The notes beneath the pieces were generated by a model. The model saw nothing but the letters and a program-made list of their open reading frames with translations. It had not been told where the DNA came from and did not search any database. This document shows positions 46,103 through 57,367 of a DNA stretch of 64,000 bases, piece by piece. How positions within the stretch are numbered: the first letter of the stretch is position 1; each line of letters starts with the position of its first letter. The DNA lies in the NCBI RefSeq assembly GCF_000155615.1, contig NZ_DS989915.1, positions 2,125,955 through 2,189,954 of the forward strand, read 5' to 3'. The position numbers were made by a program, and so were the translations under genes. This DNA is from Alcanivorax sp. DG881. Lineage in GTDB: Bacteria; Pseudomonadota; Gammaproteobacteria; Pseudomonadales; Alcanivoracaceae.

Positions 46103-46179
46103 TCTTTCTTGCCGGGAGCCAAACGACCGATGCCGGAGGCCTGACGGTTGACGTTTTATACTCCAGCAAGAAAGATCAG
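46100..46179. repeat. Interrupted palindrome with 13-bp perfect arms
   Basis: TGATCTTTCTTGC (46100-46112) and its exact complement (46167-46179), separated by 54 bases. The left arm begins at the stop codon of the hydrolase pseudogene. The same architecture as the other intergenic elements, with another arm phrase. Confidence 0.75.
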
Positions 46180-46186
46180 ACACAGC

Positions 46187-46212
46187 CCCCGGCTTCACAA
46201 AGCCGGCATCAA
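46187..46212 (-). terminator. Probable terminator of yheV
   Basis: CCGGCTT (46189-46195), loop CACA, AAGCCGG (46200-46206), immediately past the yheV stop on the minus strand; no clean T-run after it. Confidence 0.5.
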
Positions 46213-46213
46213 T

Positions 46214-46411
46214 CTATTTTTTAGAACCAGGCTGCAAGGTCACCGGCTGGGCCAGTGCATCCACAGCCTGTGCCGGCTTGTCGTCCAGATCTTTACGGGC
46301 TCCGCAGGCAACACATTCCATCCACTGGCTGTCGCCATCAATGACCCGCTGTATTTTGTCCATCTGCCCACATTCCGGGCAGGTTGCCCCGGCAATAAAC
46401 TGACGTTTCAT
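46214..46411 (-). CDS. yheV: YheV-like zinc-ribbon protein
   Basis: 65 residues from the ATG at 46411; an upstream start at 46438 lacks a conserved look. Two CxxC pairs, ATCPECGQMDK and CVACGARK, form a zinc ribbon. The family is small and uncharacterised; I recall it near prlC in pseudomonads, as here. The C-terminal tail is low-complexity. Confidence 0.85.
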   Translation of the reverse strand: MKRQFIAGATCPECGQMDKIQRVIDGDSQWMECVACGARKDLDDKPAQAVDALAQPVTLQPGSKK

Positions 46412-46440
46412 AATCCCTCTCCACTTAACGGCAAACACCC

Positions 46441-46482
46441 GATGCCGGACACATTGCCGTCGGGCATCGGGCGTCCGGCATC
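46441..46482. repeat. REP-like inverted repeat between yheV and prlC
   Basis: GATGCCGGAC (46441-46450) and GTCCGGCATC (46473-46482), with further GATGCC-type phrases inside. It lies in the yheV-prlC gap. Confidence 0.65.
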
Positions 46483-46489
46483 AAGCGTT

Positions 46490-48523
46490 TTATCCATTAA
46501 TACCGCAATGACGCAGCAGTGGCTCCACGCTGGGCTCGCGGCCACGGAATGCCTTGAACAACTCCATGGGTTCGCGGCTGCCGCCCTTCGCGAGAATTTC
46601 CGTACGGAACGCACGGCCGGTTTCTTCGTTGAACTCGCCCTCTTCTTCAAAGCGGGAGTAGGCATCTGCCGACAACACTTCGGCCCATTTATAGCTGTAG
46701 TAACCGGCCGCATAGCCTCCGGCAAAAATATGCCCGAAGCTGTTGGGGAAACGGTTAAAGGCGGGCGGTTGAATCACGGCCACCTGTTCGCGCACTTCAT
46801 TCAACACCTGATAAATATTCAGGCCGGGTTGATACTCCGCGTGGATGCGCATATCGAAGAGGGAAAATTCGATCTGCCGCACCATCTGCATAGCACCCTG
46901 AAAGTTTTTCGCGGCGAGCATCTTTTCCAGTTTTTCTTTCGGCAGCGGCTCACCGGTTTGGTAATGGCCGGAAATCAGCGCGATGCCGTCCTCGGTCCAG
47001 CACCAGTTTTCCAGGAACTGGCTGGGCAACTCCACCGCATCCCAGGCCACGCCATTGATACCGGAAATACCGGACACATCCTGCTCGGTCAGCATGTGGT
47101 GCAGGCCATGGCCAAATTCGTGGAACAGGGTGACCACTTCGTCGTGGGTCAACAGGCCCGGCTTGCCACCCGCCGGCGGCGCAAAATTACAGGTCAGGTA
47201 GGCAACGGGCGTTTGCAGGCTGCCGTCGGGCTGGCGACGACGAATACGTGCATCGTCCATCCAGGCGCCACCGCGTTTCCCGGTACGGGCATACATGTCC
47301 AGATAAAATGCAGCACGAACGCTGCCATCATCATCCACCAGTTCGTAAAAACGCACATCATCGTGCCAGGTATCCACATCCGTGCGTTGTTTAAACTGAA
47401 TGCCGAACAATTTTCCGACCACAGAAAACATGCCATTGATAACCGTGTCCGCCGGGAACCAGGGACGCAGCTCTTCTTCAGAAATATCGTAGCGAGCTTC
47501 ACGTAAACGTTCGCTCCAGAAACCGATATCCCAGGGGTTCAAATCACCGGCGCCTTGCTCGGCCGCAAAGGCTTTCAGTTCTGCCAGTTCCTGTTCCGCC
47601 TGGGGCTTGGCACGACGGGCCAGGTCTTCGAGAAACTGTACGACTTCATTCACATCCCGCGCCATTTTGGTGGCCAGGGATTCTTCCGCGTAATTGGCGA
47701 AGCCCAGCAATTGAGCCTGCTTGTGCCGCAGCGCAAGGATCTCATCCATGATCGCCGCATTATCAAACTGGCCCGCCTGCGGCCCTTGATCAGAGGCCTT
47801 GGTGGTCCAGGCGGTGTACATTTCCTTGCGCAATTCTGCATTCTTACAGTGGCTCATCACCGCAATAAATACCGGGGCATCCAGGGTCAGCAACCAGCCG
47901 TCTTTTTCGTCAGCTTTTGCGCGATCGGCAGCACCGGCCTTGGCGCTGTCGGGCAGGCCATTGAGCTCGCTTTCATCGGTGATGTGCTTGCTCCACGCCT
48001 GGGTCGCATCAAGGGCGTTGTCCGAGAATTGACTGGTCAGTTCAGACAAGCGCTTGGAATTCGCCATGTATTGCGCTTTCTTTTCCTCCGGCAGATCCAC
48101 CCCCGACAAACGGAAATCACGCAAGGTGTTGTCGATATCTTTCTGCTGGGCTTCGTTCAGGGTTGACCACTGCTCACTGTCGCGCAGTGCCTGGTAAGCA
48201 GCACAAAGGGCCGCATTTTGTCCCACCTCGGTCCCGTATTCGCTAAGCAGGGGCAGGCAACTGTTGTAGGCATTACGCAAGGCTTCATTCTGGGCCACGG
48301 CATTCAAATGCCCGGCCGGACCAAAGGCTTTACCAAGGCGGTCATCTTCCTGGTCCAGTGCCTGAACCAGATGCGCGTAGTCGAAGTTTCCCTCCGCCAG
48401 CACCTGCTCAATACGGGCACGGCCCTCTGCCACCAGCTGCTCCACGGCAGGAAGCACGTGCTCGGGCTGGATCTGTGAAAAAGGAGGAAGTGCCGGGTAA
48501 TCAATCAGCGGGTTGTTGCTCAT
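46490..48523 (-). CDS. prlC: Oligopeptidase A
   Basis: 677 residues, M3 family zinc peptidase of the cytoplasm that degrades signal peptides and short oligopeptides. The zinc motif HEFGHGLHH (about residue 468-476) and the downstream Glu region are intact, and so is the C-terminal Gly-rich AGGYAAGYYSYKWAEVL. The start overlaps the end of a possible small membrane gene. Order yheV-prlC-small gene-gamma carbonic anhydrase resembles Pseudomonas. Confidence 0.97.
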   Translation of the reverse strand: MSNNPLIDYPALPPFSQIQPEHVLPAVEQLVAEGRARIEQVLAEGNFDYAHLVQALDQEDDRLGKAFGPAGHLNAVAQNEALRNAYNSCLPLLSEYGTEVGQNAALCAAYQALRDSEQWSTLNEAQQKDIDNTLRDFRLSGVDLPEEKKAQYMANSKRLSELTSQFSDNALDATQAWSKHITDESELNGLPDSAKAGAADRAKADEKDGWLLTLDAPVFIAVMSHCKNAELRKEMYTAWTTKASDQGPQAGQFDNAAIMDEILALRHKQAQLLGFANYAEESLATKMARDVNEVVQFLEDLARRAKPQAEQELAELKAFAAEQGAGDLNPWDIGFWSERLREARYDISEEELRPWFPADTVINGMFSVVGKLFGIQFKQRTDVDTWHDDVRFYELVDDDGSVRAAFYLDMYARTGKRGGAWMDDARIRRRQPDGSLQTPVAYLTCNFAPPAGGKPGLLTHDEVVTLFHEFGHGLHHMLTEQDVSGISGINGVAWDAVELPSQFLENWCWTEDGIALISGHYQTGEPLPKEKLEKMLAAKNFQGAMQMVRQIEFSLFDMRIHAEYQPGLNIYQVLNEVREQVAVIQPPAFNRFPNSFGHIFAGGYAAGYYSYKWAEVLSADAYSRFEEEGEFNEETGRAFRTEILAKGGSREPMELFKAFRGREPSVEPLLRHCGING

Positions 48524-48689
48524 GGGTGTCCTGTCCTGCTCTGGGTTCAGCGTGTGTCTGTGCGGCTGGCAGCCGATGGCGAGCGGTATCGTCCGGCTGC
48601 AACAGCGTCTGGAATATCAGCCACTTGCTTAGCAGAAAAACGCCAAGCAAGATCAATATGGCTATCAGTATACGAGCGGGCGTCTGCAA
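48501..48689 (-). CDS. Possible small single-pass membrane protein
   Basis: 62 residues if TTG at 48687-48689 is the start. One strong membrane helix (ARILIAILILLGVFLLSKWLIF) is followed by a polar tail. It ends 23 bases inside prlC, a coupling-like overlap. A small gene at this place before prlC is plausible, but the TTG start and lack of a recognised family keep this tentative; it also lies opposite the start region of the carbonic anhydrase gene. Confidence 0.35.
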   Translation of the reverse strand: MQTPARILIAILILLGVFLLSKWLIFQTLLQPDDTARHRLPAAQTHAEPRAGQDTHEQQPAD

Positions 48690-48735
48690 AAGGTGCCCCT
48701 GTAACCATGAATTTGAACTATCGAGTGTATCAGTG

Positions 48736-49275
48736 ATGGGGATTCGCCGCTTTGAAGACAAGGCCCCGCAGTTGGGGAAACGGGTATATGTGGACGAGGA
48801 CGCTACGGTGATCGGCGAGGTCAAGCTGGGAGACGATTGTTCCGTGTGGCCGAAGGCAGTGATCCGCGGCGACATGCATGCCATCCGCATCGGCGCCCGG
48901 GTCAGCATTCAGGATAATGCGGTACTGCATATCACCCACGACTCCACCTTCAACCCCGGCGGCTTCGGGCTGCAGATCGGCGATGATGTCACCCTTGCCC
49001 ACCAGGCCATGCTGCACGGCTGCACGCTAGGCAACCGGGTGATGGTGGGCATGCAGGCCATCATTATGGACGGGGCCATCGTGGAAGACGATGTCATCGT
49101 CGCCGCCGGCTCACTGGTCGGGCCAGGCAAGCGTCTGGAAAGCGGTTATCTGTATCGCGGTCAGCCCGCGCGGCAGGTGCGCCCGCTGAGCGAAGAAGAG
49201 AAAGCGTTTTTGCCTTATGTAGCCGGCAATTATGTGCGGTTGAAAGATCGGTATTTGAAAAACAGTAGCGGTTAG
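48736..49275 (+). CDS. Gamma-class carbonic anhydrase-like protein
   Basis: 179 residues from the ATG at 48736. Left-handed beta-helix hexapeptide repeats cover most of the chain (VIGEVKLGDDCSVWPKAVIRGD, VSIQDNAVLHITHDS, GCTLGNRVMVGMQAIIMDGAIVEDDVIVAAGSLV). Metal-ligand His candidates sit in ITHDS and TLAHQAMLHGC. The short YrdA/PaaY-like form is common in proteobacteria; carbonic anhydrase activity is variable in this group. A C-terminal helix follows. Confidence 0.93.
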   Translation: MGIRRFEDKAPQLGKRVYVDEDATVIGEVKLGDDCSVWPKAVIRGDMHAIRIGARVSIQDNAVLHITHDSTFNPGGFGLQIGDDVTLAHQAMLHGCTLGNRVMVGMQAIIMDGAIVEDDVIVAAGSLVGPGKRLESGYLYRGQPARQVRPLSEEEKAFLPYVAGNYVRLKDRYLKNSSG

Positions 49276-49318
49276 CTTCTAGCTTTGATCGTCTTGCGGA
49301 CGATATCCGCGCTATGCG

Positions 49319-49362
49319 CGGTTCGCACCCTAAACGGTGCTCCTACAGCGGCTTCGTAGAAA
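49319..49362. repeat. REP-like element, copy 1
   Basis: A 44-base sequence containing GGTGCTCCTACAGCG, matching 41 of 44 positions to 61664-61707. It includes a small GCACC...GGTGC hairpin and, on the complementary strand, the TGTAGGAGC head seen in Pseudomonas REP elements. It lies between the carbonic anhydrase and lpxR; a TTTTCAACTTTCC phrase (about 49380-49392) follows. Confidence 0.75.
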
Positions 49363-49419
49363 AGTAGATATTGAGTAACTTTTCAACTTTCCTTTACACA
49401 ATCGAGCGTAGCTCGTAGC

Positions 49420-50400
49420 TCAGATCTGCCACATGAAAGACATGTTGCCGAAGCTGAAGGTGTCATCGCTGCTACGCAGAGGAGAGGTGGAACTTTGCAG
49501 TGTCAGGGTGAAAGAAAAGTTGTCCCAGCGCACACCGCCTCCCACCACCAGAGCCAGCACGCCATCGCGGGCTTCCACATCGTATTCCTCGGCATGATGT
49601 TCCAGGTAGGAATAACCGATATATTCACCAAAGCTGCCCACAAACGCTTCCCAGCCAAAACCACTGCCATCAAACAGGCCAACCAGCGAACCGGCTGTGC
49701 CGATACCGGCATAATCGGGAATAAAGTTGCGCGGCAGGTTTCGGCCCAGCCGGAAAAAACCGCCAGCCGTTGCGGTCCCATGGAAATTGTTGGCATCCAC
49801 ACCCCAGGCATAACCCAGCTCGCCCTGCAGCCCCGAGTCCCACTGAAACTGCTGGAAACGGCGGGCATTGATAAAATACACGCCGCCGATCAAGTCTGTC
49901 CCCAGCTGGTTATCCCAGCCTTGCGGCTCGGTGGAACCGGTTATCTTGTGAACCAGTTTCTGGCTTTGCTCCGCCCCGGACTCCGGACCAACGACACCCA
50001 GACGCGCGCCATAACCAAACAGGCTGTCGCCGTTCCAGCTGAACAGCCCCATCTCCAGATTGCTGTAACCCGCATAGGGAAGATCATTGTAATCAGGGAC
50101 GCTTTGACTGATATCCGCCGGGGTAATCATGACCTGTTCCAGACTGAGCGTCAGCGCATGCTTTTCATCCTTGAGGCTGATGCCGGGCAAGGGAGACAGC
50201 GCGCTCGCCAGGCCGCAGGTAACACTGCCATTGCGTTCGCAATGGTCATGGGCATCACCCACCCAGCTGATCCGCACACCATTGGTGTACTGCCCATCGG
50301 CACCGACGAACAGATCGTTATCCCAGGAAAAACCTACCGTGGCAGCCAGCACAGGCAGCGGTAAAAAAACGCTTAATAACAGAGTAAAACGCAGGGACAT
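49420..50400 (-). CDS. lpxR: LpxR-family lipid A 3-O-deacylase (DUF2219)
   Basis: 326 residues. Signal peptide (MSLRFTLLLSVFLPLPVLA) then an outer-membrane barrel. The N-terminal WDNDLF motif of the mature protein carries the catalytic-type Asn-Asp; QYTNGVRISW and VHKITGSTEPQGWDNQL match the DUF2219 signature, with the His in VHK. It would remove the 3-prime acyloxyacyl group of lipid A at the outer surface. It lies alone on the minus strand after a REP element. Confidence 0.85.
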   Translation of the reverse strand: MSLRFTLLLSVFLPLPVLAATVGFSWDNDLFVGADGQYTNGVRISWVGDAHDHCERNGSVTCGLASALSPLPGISLKDEKHALTLSLEQVMITPADISQSVPDYNDLPYAGYSNLEMGLFSWNGDSLFGYGARLGVVGPESGAEQSQKLVHKITGSTEPQGWDNQLGTDLIGGVYFINARRFQQFQWDSGLQGELGYAWGVDANNFHGTATAGGFFRLGRNLPRNFIPDYAGIGTAGSLVGLFDGSGFGWEAFVGSFGEYIGYSYLEHHAEEYDVEARDGVLALVVGGGVRWDNFSFTLTLQSSTSPLRSSDDTFSFGNMSFMWQI

Positions 50401-50461
50401 ACTTCACCCAGTGATAACGGGCCCAAGAGCCCCGAGCACGTACGACGACGTCGAAACGTGA

Positions 50462-50908
50462 TTAAAAACGCCAGCGGCGCTGCATCACCAGAAACGCAAA
50501 CGACGCAGACCAGGTGATGAGTATCAAACCATTCAGCGCTTGCACCCCGGCAATTAAACGCAGGGTACCCACCGGGAACAGATCCCCCAGCCCCAGAGAG
50601 GTATAGCAAGCGGCAGAAAAATACAGGTGGTCAAGAAAGCTGCCGTTCACCGCCCCACCAATACCCATGGCGGTGTCTCCCACATCCAGCAGCAGGTACA
50701 CCCAGGCATAGAGGCTGATTTCCACCATATGGGCGGCGAACATGGCGATAACGACCACCAGGATTTCACCCCGGAAATTCGGCCAGCGCTTGAGCAAGCG
50801 GGACAGGCCCGCCAGCGTCCAGTAATGCAACGTCACCGTGGTCAGCACCATGGCCAGGCTGACCACGGAGGCATACACCACTTCGTACATGACCGCGCCT
50901 TCTGCCAT
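50462..50908 (-). CDS. Two-TM potassium channel family protein
   Basis: 148 residues. Hydrophobic helices about 8-30, 47-72 and 118-142 flank a pore loop with ACYTSLGLGDLFP (about 94-106), a variant of the TVGYGD selectivity filter. There is no RCK or cyclic-nucleotide domain. It could be a K+ channel subunit; the LGLGD filter occurs in a group of small bacterial ion-channel proteins. It sits directly downstream of aroE on the same strand. Confidence 0.8.
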   Translation of the reverse strand: MAEGAVMYEVVYASVVSLAMVLTTVTLHYWTLAGLSRLLKRWPNFRGEILVVVIAMFAAHMVEISLYAWVYLLLDVGDTAMGIGGAVNGSFLDHLYFSAACYTSLGLGDLFPVGTLRLIAGVQALNGLILITWSASFAFLVMQRRWRF

Positions 50909-50914
50909 GACAGG

Positions 50915-53234
<2,320 letters not shown>

Positions 53235-53310
53235 GACGAAGCCCTGAAAGCAAAAGCGGCAAATTACCCTGCACGGGCCGGCGACTCAAGTCTGCCGATC
53301 AGCAGACGGC

Positions 53311-54372
53311 TCAGGCCTCGCTGGTCTGGCGTTTCAGATAGCCGCCCGCCACCCGCTCCACCCAACCCTCCAGCTCCAGATCCGCCAGCTGCCCGGCCAG
53401 CTCCGGCATGGGCATTCCGGTGCGCTGCTGCAACGCATCCAGCGAGTTCAGTCCACTGGTCAGGTGGGCAAGCAAGGCCGGAGGGTCGCAACGAATGCCG
53501 CTGGCTTCCACGCTACGCTGGAAATCCCCAAAGGCCTGGAAAATATCGTCCACGGATTCCAGCCAGCTGGCGCCATCGCGCAACAACTGGTGGCAACCCT
53601 TGCTAAGCGGATTGTGGATACTGCCCGGAATCGCAAACACCTCACGGCTCTGGGACAGCGCCGTGCGCGCCGTGATCAACGAGCCACTCTTGATGGCCGC
53701 CTCCACCACGATGGTGGCCAGACTGAGCCCACTGATAATGCGATTACGCATGGGAAATTGAGCAGGCAGCGGGCGCGACCCCGGCGCGAATTCCGACACC
53801 AGCGCCCCGCCGGCTTCCACAATCTGGCTGGCCAGCAGGCCATGGCGCGGCGGGTAGATACAATCCGGACCACTCCCCATGACCGCTACCGTGCGCCCGG
53901 CACTCACCGCACCGCGGTGAGCGGCTGCATCAATGCCCAGCGCCAGGCCACTGACAATCACAAAGCCGCTACCGGCCAGCTGGCGGGCAAAGCGGCGGCT
54001 GTTGTCGAGGCCGTCCGCAGAGGCATTGCGCGCGCCCACCATGGCTAGCGAAGGCGCATTCAATGCCTCCACGCTACCGCGCACGGCAATCACGCCGGGT
54101 GGGTCGTTGATCTGTGCCAGCAGCGGCGGGTAATCCGCATCCCCCAGCGCAATCCAGCGCCAGCCCTGTTCACGCAGTTGCTCGAAGTACACGGGCAGCT
54201 TGCCGGTATTGTCCAGCAGCCGGGCACGCTCTTTCAGGCCGGCCGGTAGCAGGGGAAGAAAATCCGATACCGGTGCAGACGCAATCCGGTGTTGTTGCAG
54301 GGCGCGGCCAAGAGCCGCTGACGACGGGGAAAACAACGCCTGCAATAGCAGGCGTTTAAATTGTCCGTCCAT
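53311..54372 (-). CDS. dprA: DNA-processing protein DprA
   Basis: 353 residues. It loads RecA on incoming single-stranded DNA during natural transformation. An N-terminal SAM-like region (about 1-70) precedes the Rossmann domain (GARNASADGLDNSRRFARQLAGSG, SGLALGIDAAAH, GSGPDCIYPPRH, FPMRNRIISGLS). A C-terminal winged-helix domain ends VAGGYLKRQTSEA. Other competence genes are not in the window. Confidence 0.96.
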   Translation of the reverse strand: MDGQFKRLLLQALFSPSSAALGRALQQHRIASAPVSDFLPLLPAGLKERARLLDNTGKLPVYFEQLREQGWRWIALGDADYPPLLAQINDPPGVIAVRGSVEALNAPSLAMVGARNASADGLDNSRRFARQLAGSGFVIVSGLALGIDAAAHRGAVSAGRTVAVMGSGPDCIYPPRHGLLASQIVEAGGALVSEFAPGSRPLPAQFPMRNRIISGLSLATIVVEAAIKSGSLITARTALSQSREVFAIPGSIHNPLSKGCHQLLRDGASWLESVDDIFQAFGDFQRSVEASGIRCDPPALLAHLTSGLNSLDALQQRTGMPMPELAGQLADLELEGWVERVAGGYLKRQTSEA

Positions 54373-54447
54373 TCGCCCACCTCCTTGTGTGCGTTGACGG
54401 TTTTGTTGGGCGCCTAAGCGCCGGCAGTGAGCGCTACCGCAGAGAAA

Positions 54448-55521
54448 TCAGTAGCTGCCCGCCGGGCTTTCGGCGATGTCGTTCATATAGATAGGCCGCA
54501 TGGACTCCATGATCAAGCCGTAGCTGACTTTGTCGAAGACCCGGAAGATCACCATGGAACCGGTTTTCTCACGGGGCAGCTGGACCATGTCACCCTGCTG
54601 ACGATCGCGGACCACTTCGCCCTGGCCATAGATATCCAGCACGTTGCCTTCTTTCAGGCCGTCACGCAGTCCCTTGTTGATCACGACCACGTCGTTACGG
54701 GCCACACTGTTAAGGCGGTCGAAGAAGCGAATCACTTTCGCCTCAATCTTGGTGTCCGGTGCCGATGGATACAACACGGCACGCACGCGGCGATCTTCGG
54801 TGGAGAACAGGCGATCATCAATACGCAGGTCTTCACTGGAGTCGGTGACCCGCAGGGTAATCATGTCGTCATCGTGGCTGGCCACCCGGCCCAGGCCGAT
54901 CTGGCGGGCTTCGTAACCCAGCACTTCATTGGTATCCGGGTCCACATATTGCTCGCCGGTGCGGTAGAAACCGTAGCCCTGATCCAGATCTTCCCATTGG
55001 GTCACGGTATCGCGGGCGTAAACGGTATCGCCTTCACCGAAGATCACACGGCGATCGCGGCCACCCACCAGGTAGGGGGCTTCGACGATTTCCTTGCGGT
55101 CTACCACCAGCCCTTCCTTCAGGTAAGACTGGATTGCACTGGCAGGAATGGCCGGAATCGCTTCGTCATTGGCAATTTCACGCACCCGCGGGGTGAGTTT
55201 CACTGTACCATTGGACATCACGGTCTCTTCCACGCCCCGTTTTACCGACAGGCGCGGCTCACCGTTAACGTAGGAAAGCCGGATTTCGTCGCCGGGGTAA
55301 ATCAAGTGAGGGTTACTGATTTCCTCATTGATCTGCCAGATTTCCGGCCATTGCCACGGCTCTTGCAGAAAACGGCCGCTGATATCCCAAAGGGTATCGC
55401 CGTTTTTCACGAAATACTTGCTGGGGTGCCCGTCTTTGAGCACCACCGCTGCGGAGGCCATACCGGACACCGCCAGCACCAGGCCAAAGGTCAAGGCGCG
55501 CTGGACCGATTTCATCATCAT
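54448..55521 (-). CDS. LysM-domain periplasmic protein
   Basis: 357 residues. Signal peptide (AVSGMASA cleavage region) and an N-terminal LysM domain about 33-75 (YFVKNGDTLWDISGRFLQ, YPGDEIRL), then a large beta-rich domain with SH3-like repeats. In Pseudomonas this gene lies between dprA and def, as here; its role with peptidoglycan is not defined. It is divergent from def. Confidence 0.92.
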   Translation of the reverse strand: MMMKSVQRALTFGLVLAVSGMASAAVVLKDGHPSKYFVKNGDTLWDISGRFLQEPWQWPEIWQINEEISNPHLIYPGDEIRLSYVNGEPRLSVKRGVEETVMSNGTVKLTPRVREIANDEAIPAIPASAIQSYLKEGLVVDRKEIVEAPYLVGGRDRRVIFGEGDTVYARDTVTQWEDLDQGYGFYRTGEQYVDPDTNEVLGYEARQIGLGRVASHDDDMITLRVTDSSEDLRIDDRLFSTEDRRVRAVLYPSAPDTKIEAKVIRFFDRLNSVARNDVVVINKGLRDGLKEGNVLDIYGQGEVVRDRQQGDMVQLPREKTGSMVIFRVFDKVSYGLIMESMRPIYMNDIAESPAGSY

Positions 55522-55665
55522 CGGATTCCTTTTATCATTATTGGACTCATCCCCGAGAGCGGCCGCGATCCCTTATTGTAGACGCGGTTCCTTTTGGATA
55601 TTAGCAATGCGATCATATATTTAGCAACCGAAATTCGAGTACTACCGCAACTTCCGAGAAGGTAC

Positions 55666-56172
55666 ATGGCTAAACTGGAAATACTGGAATTCCCTGATCC
55701 CCGACTACGCACAGTAGCAAAGCCGGTGGAAAAGGTAGATGACGAGCTTCGCAAACTGATCGACGACATGATCGAAACCATGTACGACGCCTCCGGCATC
55801 GGCCTGGCGGCCACCCAGGTGAACGTGCACCAGCGCCTGCTGGTGATGGATCTGTCCGAAGAGCGCAACGAGCCCAAGGTGTACATCAACCCGCAGATCA
55901 CGCCACTCACCGATGAGCTGGCACCCTACGAAGAAGGCTGCCTATCGGTGCCCGGGTTCTATGAGAAGGTGAAACGCGCGGCCCGAGTGCGGATTAATGC
56001 CCTGGACCGGGACGGCAACGCCTTCGAAGTAGAAGCGGACGAACTGCTCGCCACCTGCATCCAGCACGAGATCGATCACCTGGACGGCAAACTGTTCGTG
56101 GACTACGTCTCCCGACTGAAGCGTGACCGCATCAAAAAGAAGCTGGAAAAGATCCACCGCCAGCAGGCTTAA
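55666..56172 (+). CDS. def: Peptide deformylase
   Basis: 168 residues from the ATG at 55666 (AGAAGG upstream; the in-frame start at 55594 is not native-like). It removes N-terminal formyl groups from nascent proteins. All three motifs are intact: [18 protein letters not shown] and [12 protein letters not shown], with the metal Cys and His pair. First gene of def-fmt-rsmB-trkA-trkH. Confidence 0.97.
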   Translation: MAKLEILEFPDPRLRTVAKPVEKVDDELRKLIDDMIETMYDASGIGLAATQVNVHQRLLVMDLSEERNEPKVYINPQITPLTDELAPYEEGCLSVPGFYEKVKRAARVRINALDRDGNAFEVEADELLATCIQHEIDHLDGKLFVDYVSRLKRDRIKKKLEKIHRQQA

Positions 56173-56181
56173 GAGAGAGGC

Positions 56182-56334
56182 AAGTTGAAAGTTCAAAGTT
56201 GAAAAGCGCGAAACGGCTTTCAGAATAGCGAATCGCCATGCCCGCGATTCCAGCCCTGCGGCGCGGCCGTGGCGTTAGACGTGTGGCTTTCTCGAGGGTT
56301 CGCGTTTGAACTTTCAACTTTTCACTTTCAACTC
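56182..56334. repeat. Interrupted palindrome, GTTGAAAG-phrase arms, shared core
   Basis: The left arm (56182-56210) carries GTTGAAAG, GTTCAAAG and GTTGAAAAG; the right arm (56301-56333) carries their complements. The core contains CGCGAAA (56207-56213), CGCCATGCCCGCG (56234-56246, nested in a 7-bp hairpin GAATCGC/GCGATTC) and CTGCGGCGCGGC (56256-56267). The first two match the element at 26173 at identical offset, and the third matches the element at 24118. It sits between def and fmt. Confidence 0.75.
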
Positions 56335-56374
56335 ACCTCTCTGCTCCACCACTTACCGACCCAGAGGCCGCTCA

Positions 56375-57367
56375 TTGAAACCCTTACGCCTTGCCTTCGC
56401 CGGCACCCCGGACTTCGCCGCCGCCAGCCTGCAGGCCGTGCTGGATAGCGATCATCAGGTCGTGGCTGTGCTCACCCAGCCGGATCGCGCCGCCGGGCGC
56501 GGCAAGAAAGTGCAGCAAAGCCCGGTCAAACAGCTGGCGGCAAGCCAGGATATTGCGGTGCTGCAGCCGGAAAACCTGAAGGGTGAAGACATCCGCCAGC
56601 AGCTACGGGACCTGGATCTGGATGCCTTGGTGGTAGTGGCCTATGGGCTGATCATTCCCCAGGCGGTGCTGGACATCCCCCGCTTGAGCTGCCTGAACGT
56701 GCACGGCTCGCTGCTGCCGCGCTGGCGTGGGGCCGCCCCTATTCAACGGGCCATCACCACCGGCGACACGGAAACCGGCAACACCATCATGCAAATGGAA
56801 GCCGGGCTCGATACCGGCCCCATGCTGCTCAGCGAAGCCCTGCCCATCGGCGAGAGTGAAACCGGCGGCGAACTGCACGACCGGCTGGCCACCCAGGGCG
56901 CCCGCCTGCTGGTGACCGTGCTGAACGATCTGGAGCACCACCTGGCCAACGCCACCCCACAGCCGGACGAAGGCGTCACCTACGCCCACAAGCTCAGCAA
57001 GGCCGAAGCGCGGCTGGATTTTCGTTTGCCCACCCGCGCCCTCTATAACCGCATTCGCGCCTTCAATCCTTTCCCGGTGAGCTGGGTGCCCCTGAACGGC
57101 CAGCCCATGCGCATCTGGCAGGCCAGCGAAAGCCCGCAACCGGGGCAGGACAACGACGAGCCCGGCCATATTCTGGCCGTGGACGACCAGGGCATCCATG
57201 TGGCCACCGGCGATGGCGCCCTGATCCTCGAAGAGCTGCAACTGCCCGGCAAACGGCGCATGGCGGTGTCCGACCTGCTGCGCGGCAACCCGGCCCTGTT
57301 TACCGTTGGCGAACCGCTGGGCGATGCCATTGTCGATGCGTCTGGTGATCAATGTGGCGACGCCTGA
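56375..57367 (+). CDS. fmt: Methionyl-tRNA formyltransferase
   Basis: 330 residues from the TTG at 56375, with AGAGG 7 bases upstream. Upstream in-frame codons run through a palindromic repeat and are not native. It formylates Met-tRNAi using 10-formyl-THF. LRLAFAGTPDFAAASL, NVHGSLLPRWRGAAPIQRAI (catalytic Asn/His) and the C-terminal domain are intact. Its end overlaps the rsmB start. Confidence 0.95.
   Translation: MKPLRLAFAGTPDFAAASLQAVLDSDHQVVAVLTQPDRAAGRGKKVQQSPVKQLAASQDIAVLQPENLKGEDIRQQLRDLDLDALVVVAYGLIIPQAVLDIPRLSCLNVHGSLLPRWRGAAPIQRAITTGDTETGNTIMQMEAGLDTGPMLLSEALPIGESETGGELHDRLATQGARLLVTVLNDLEHHLANATPQPDEGVTYAHKLSKAEARLDFRLPTRALYNRIRAFNPFPVSWVPLNGQPMRIWQASESPQPGQDNDEPGHILAVDDQGIHVATGDGALILEELQLPGKRRMAVSDLLRGNPALFTVGEPLGDAIVDASGDQCGDA

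Noticed and set aside
46148..47506. 452-residue plus-strand frame opposite yheV and prlC
   Set aside because: It is antisense to prlC, which has a complete zinc motif and normal length.
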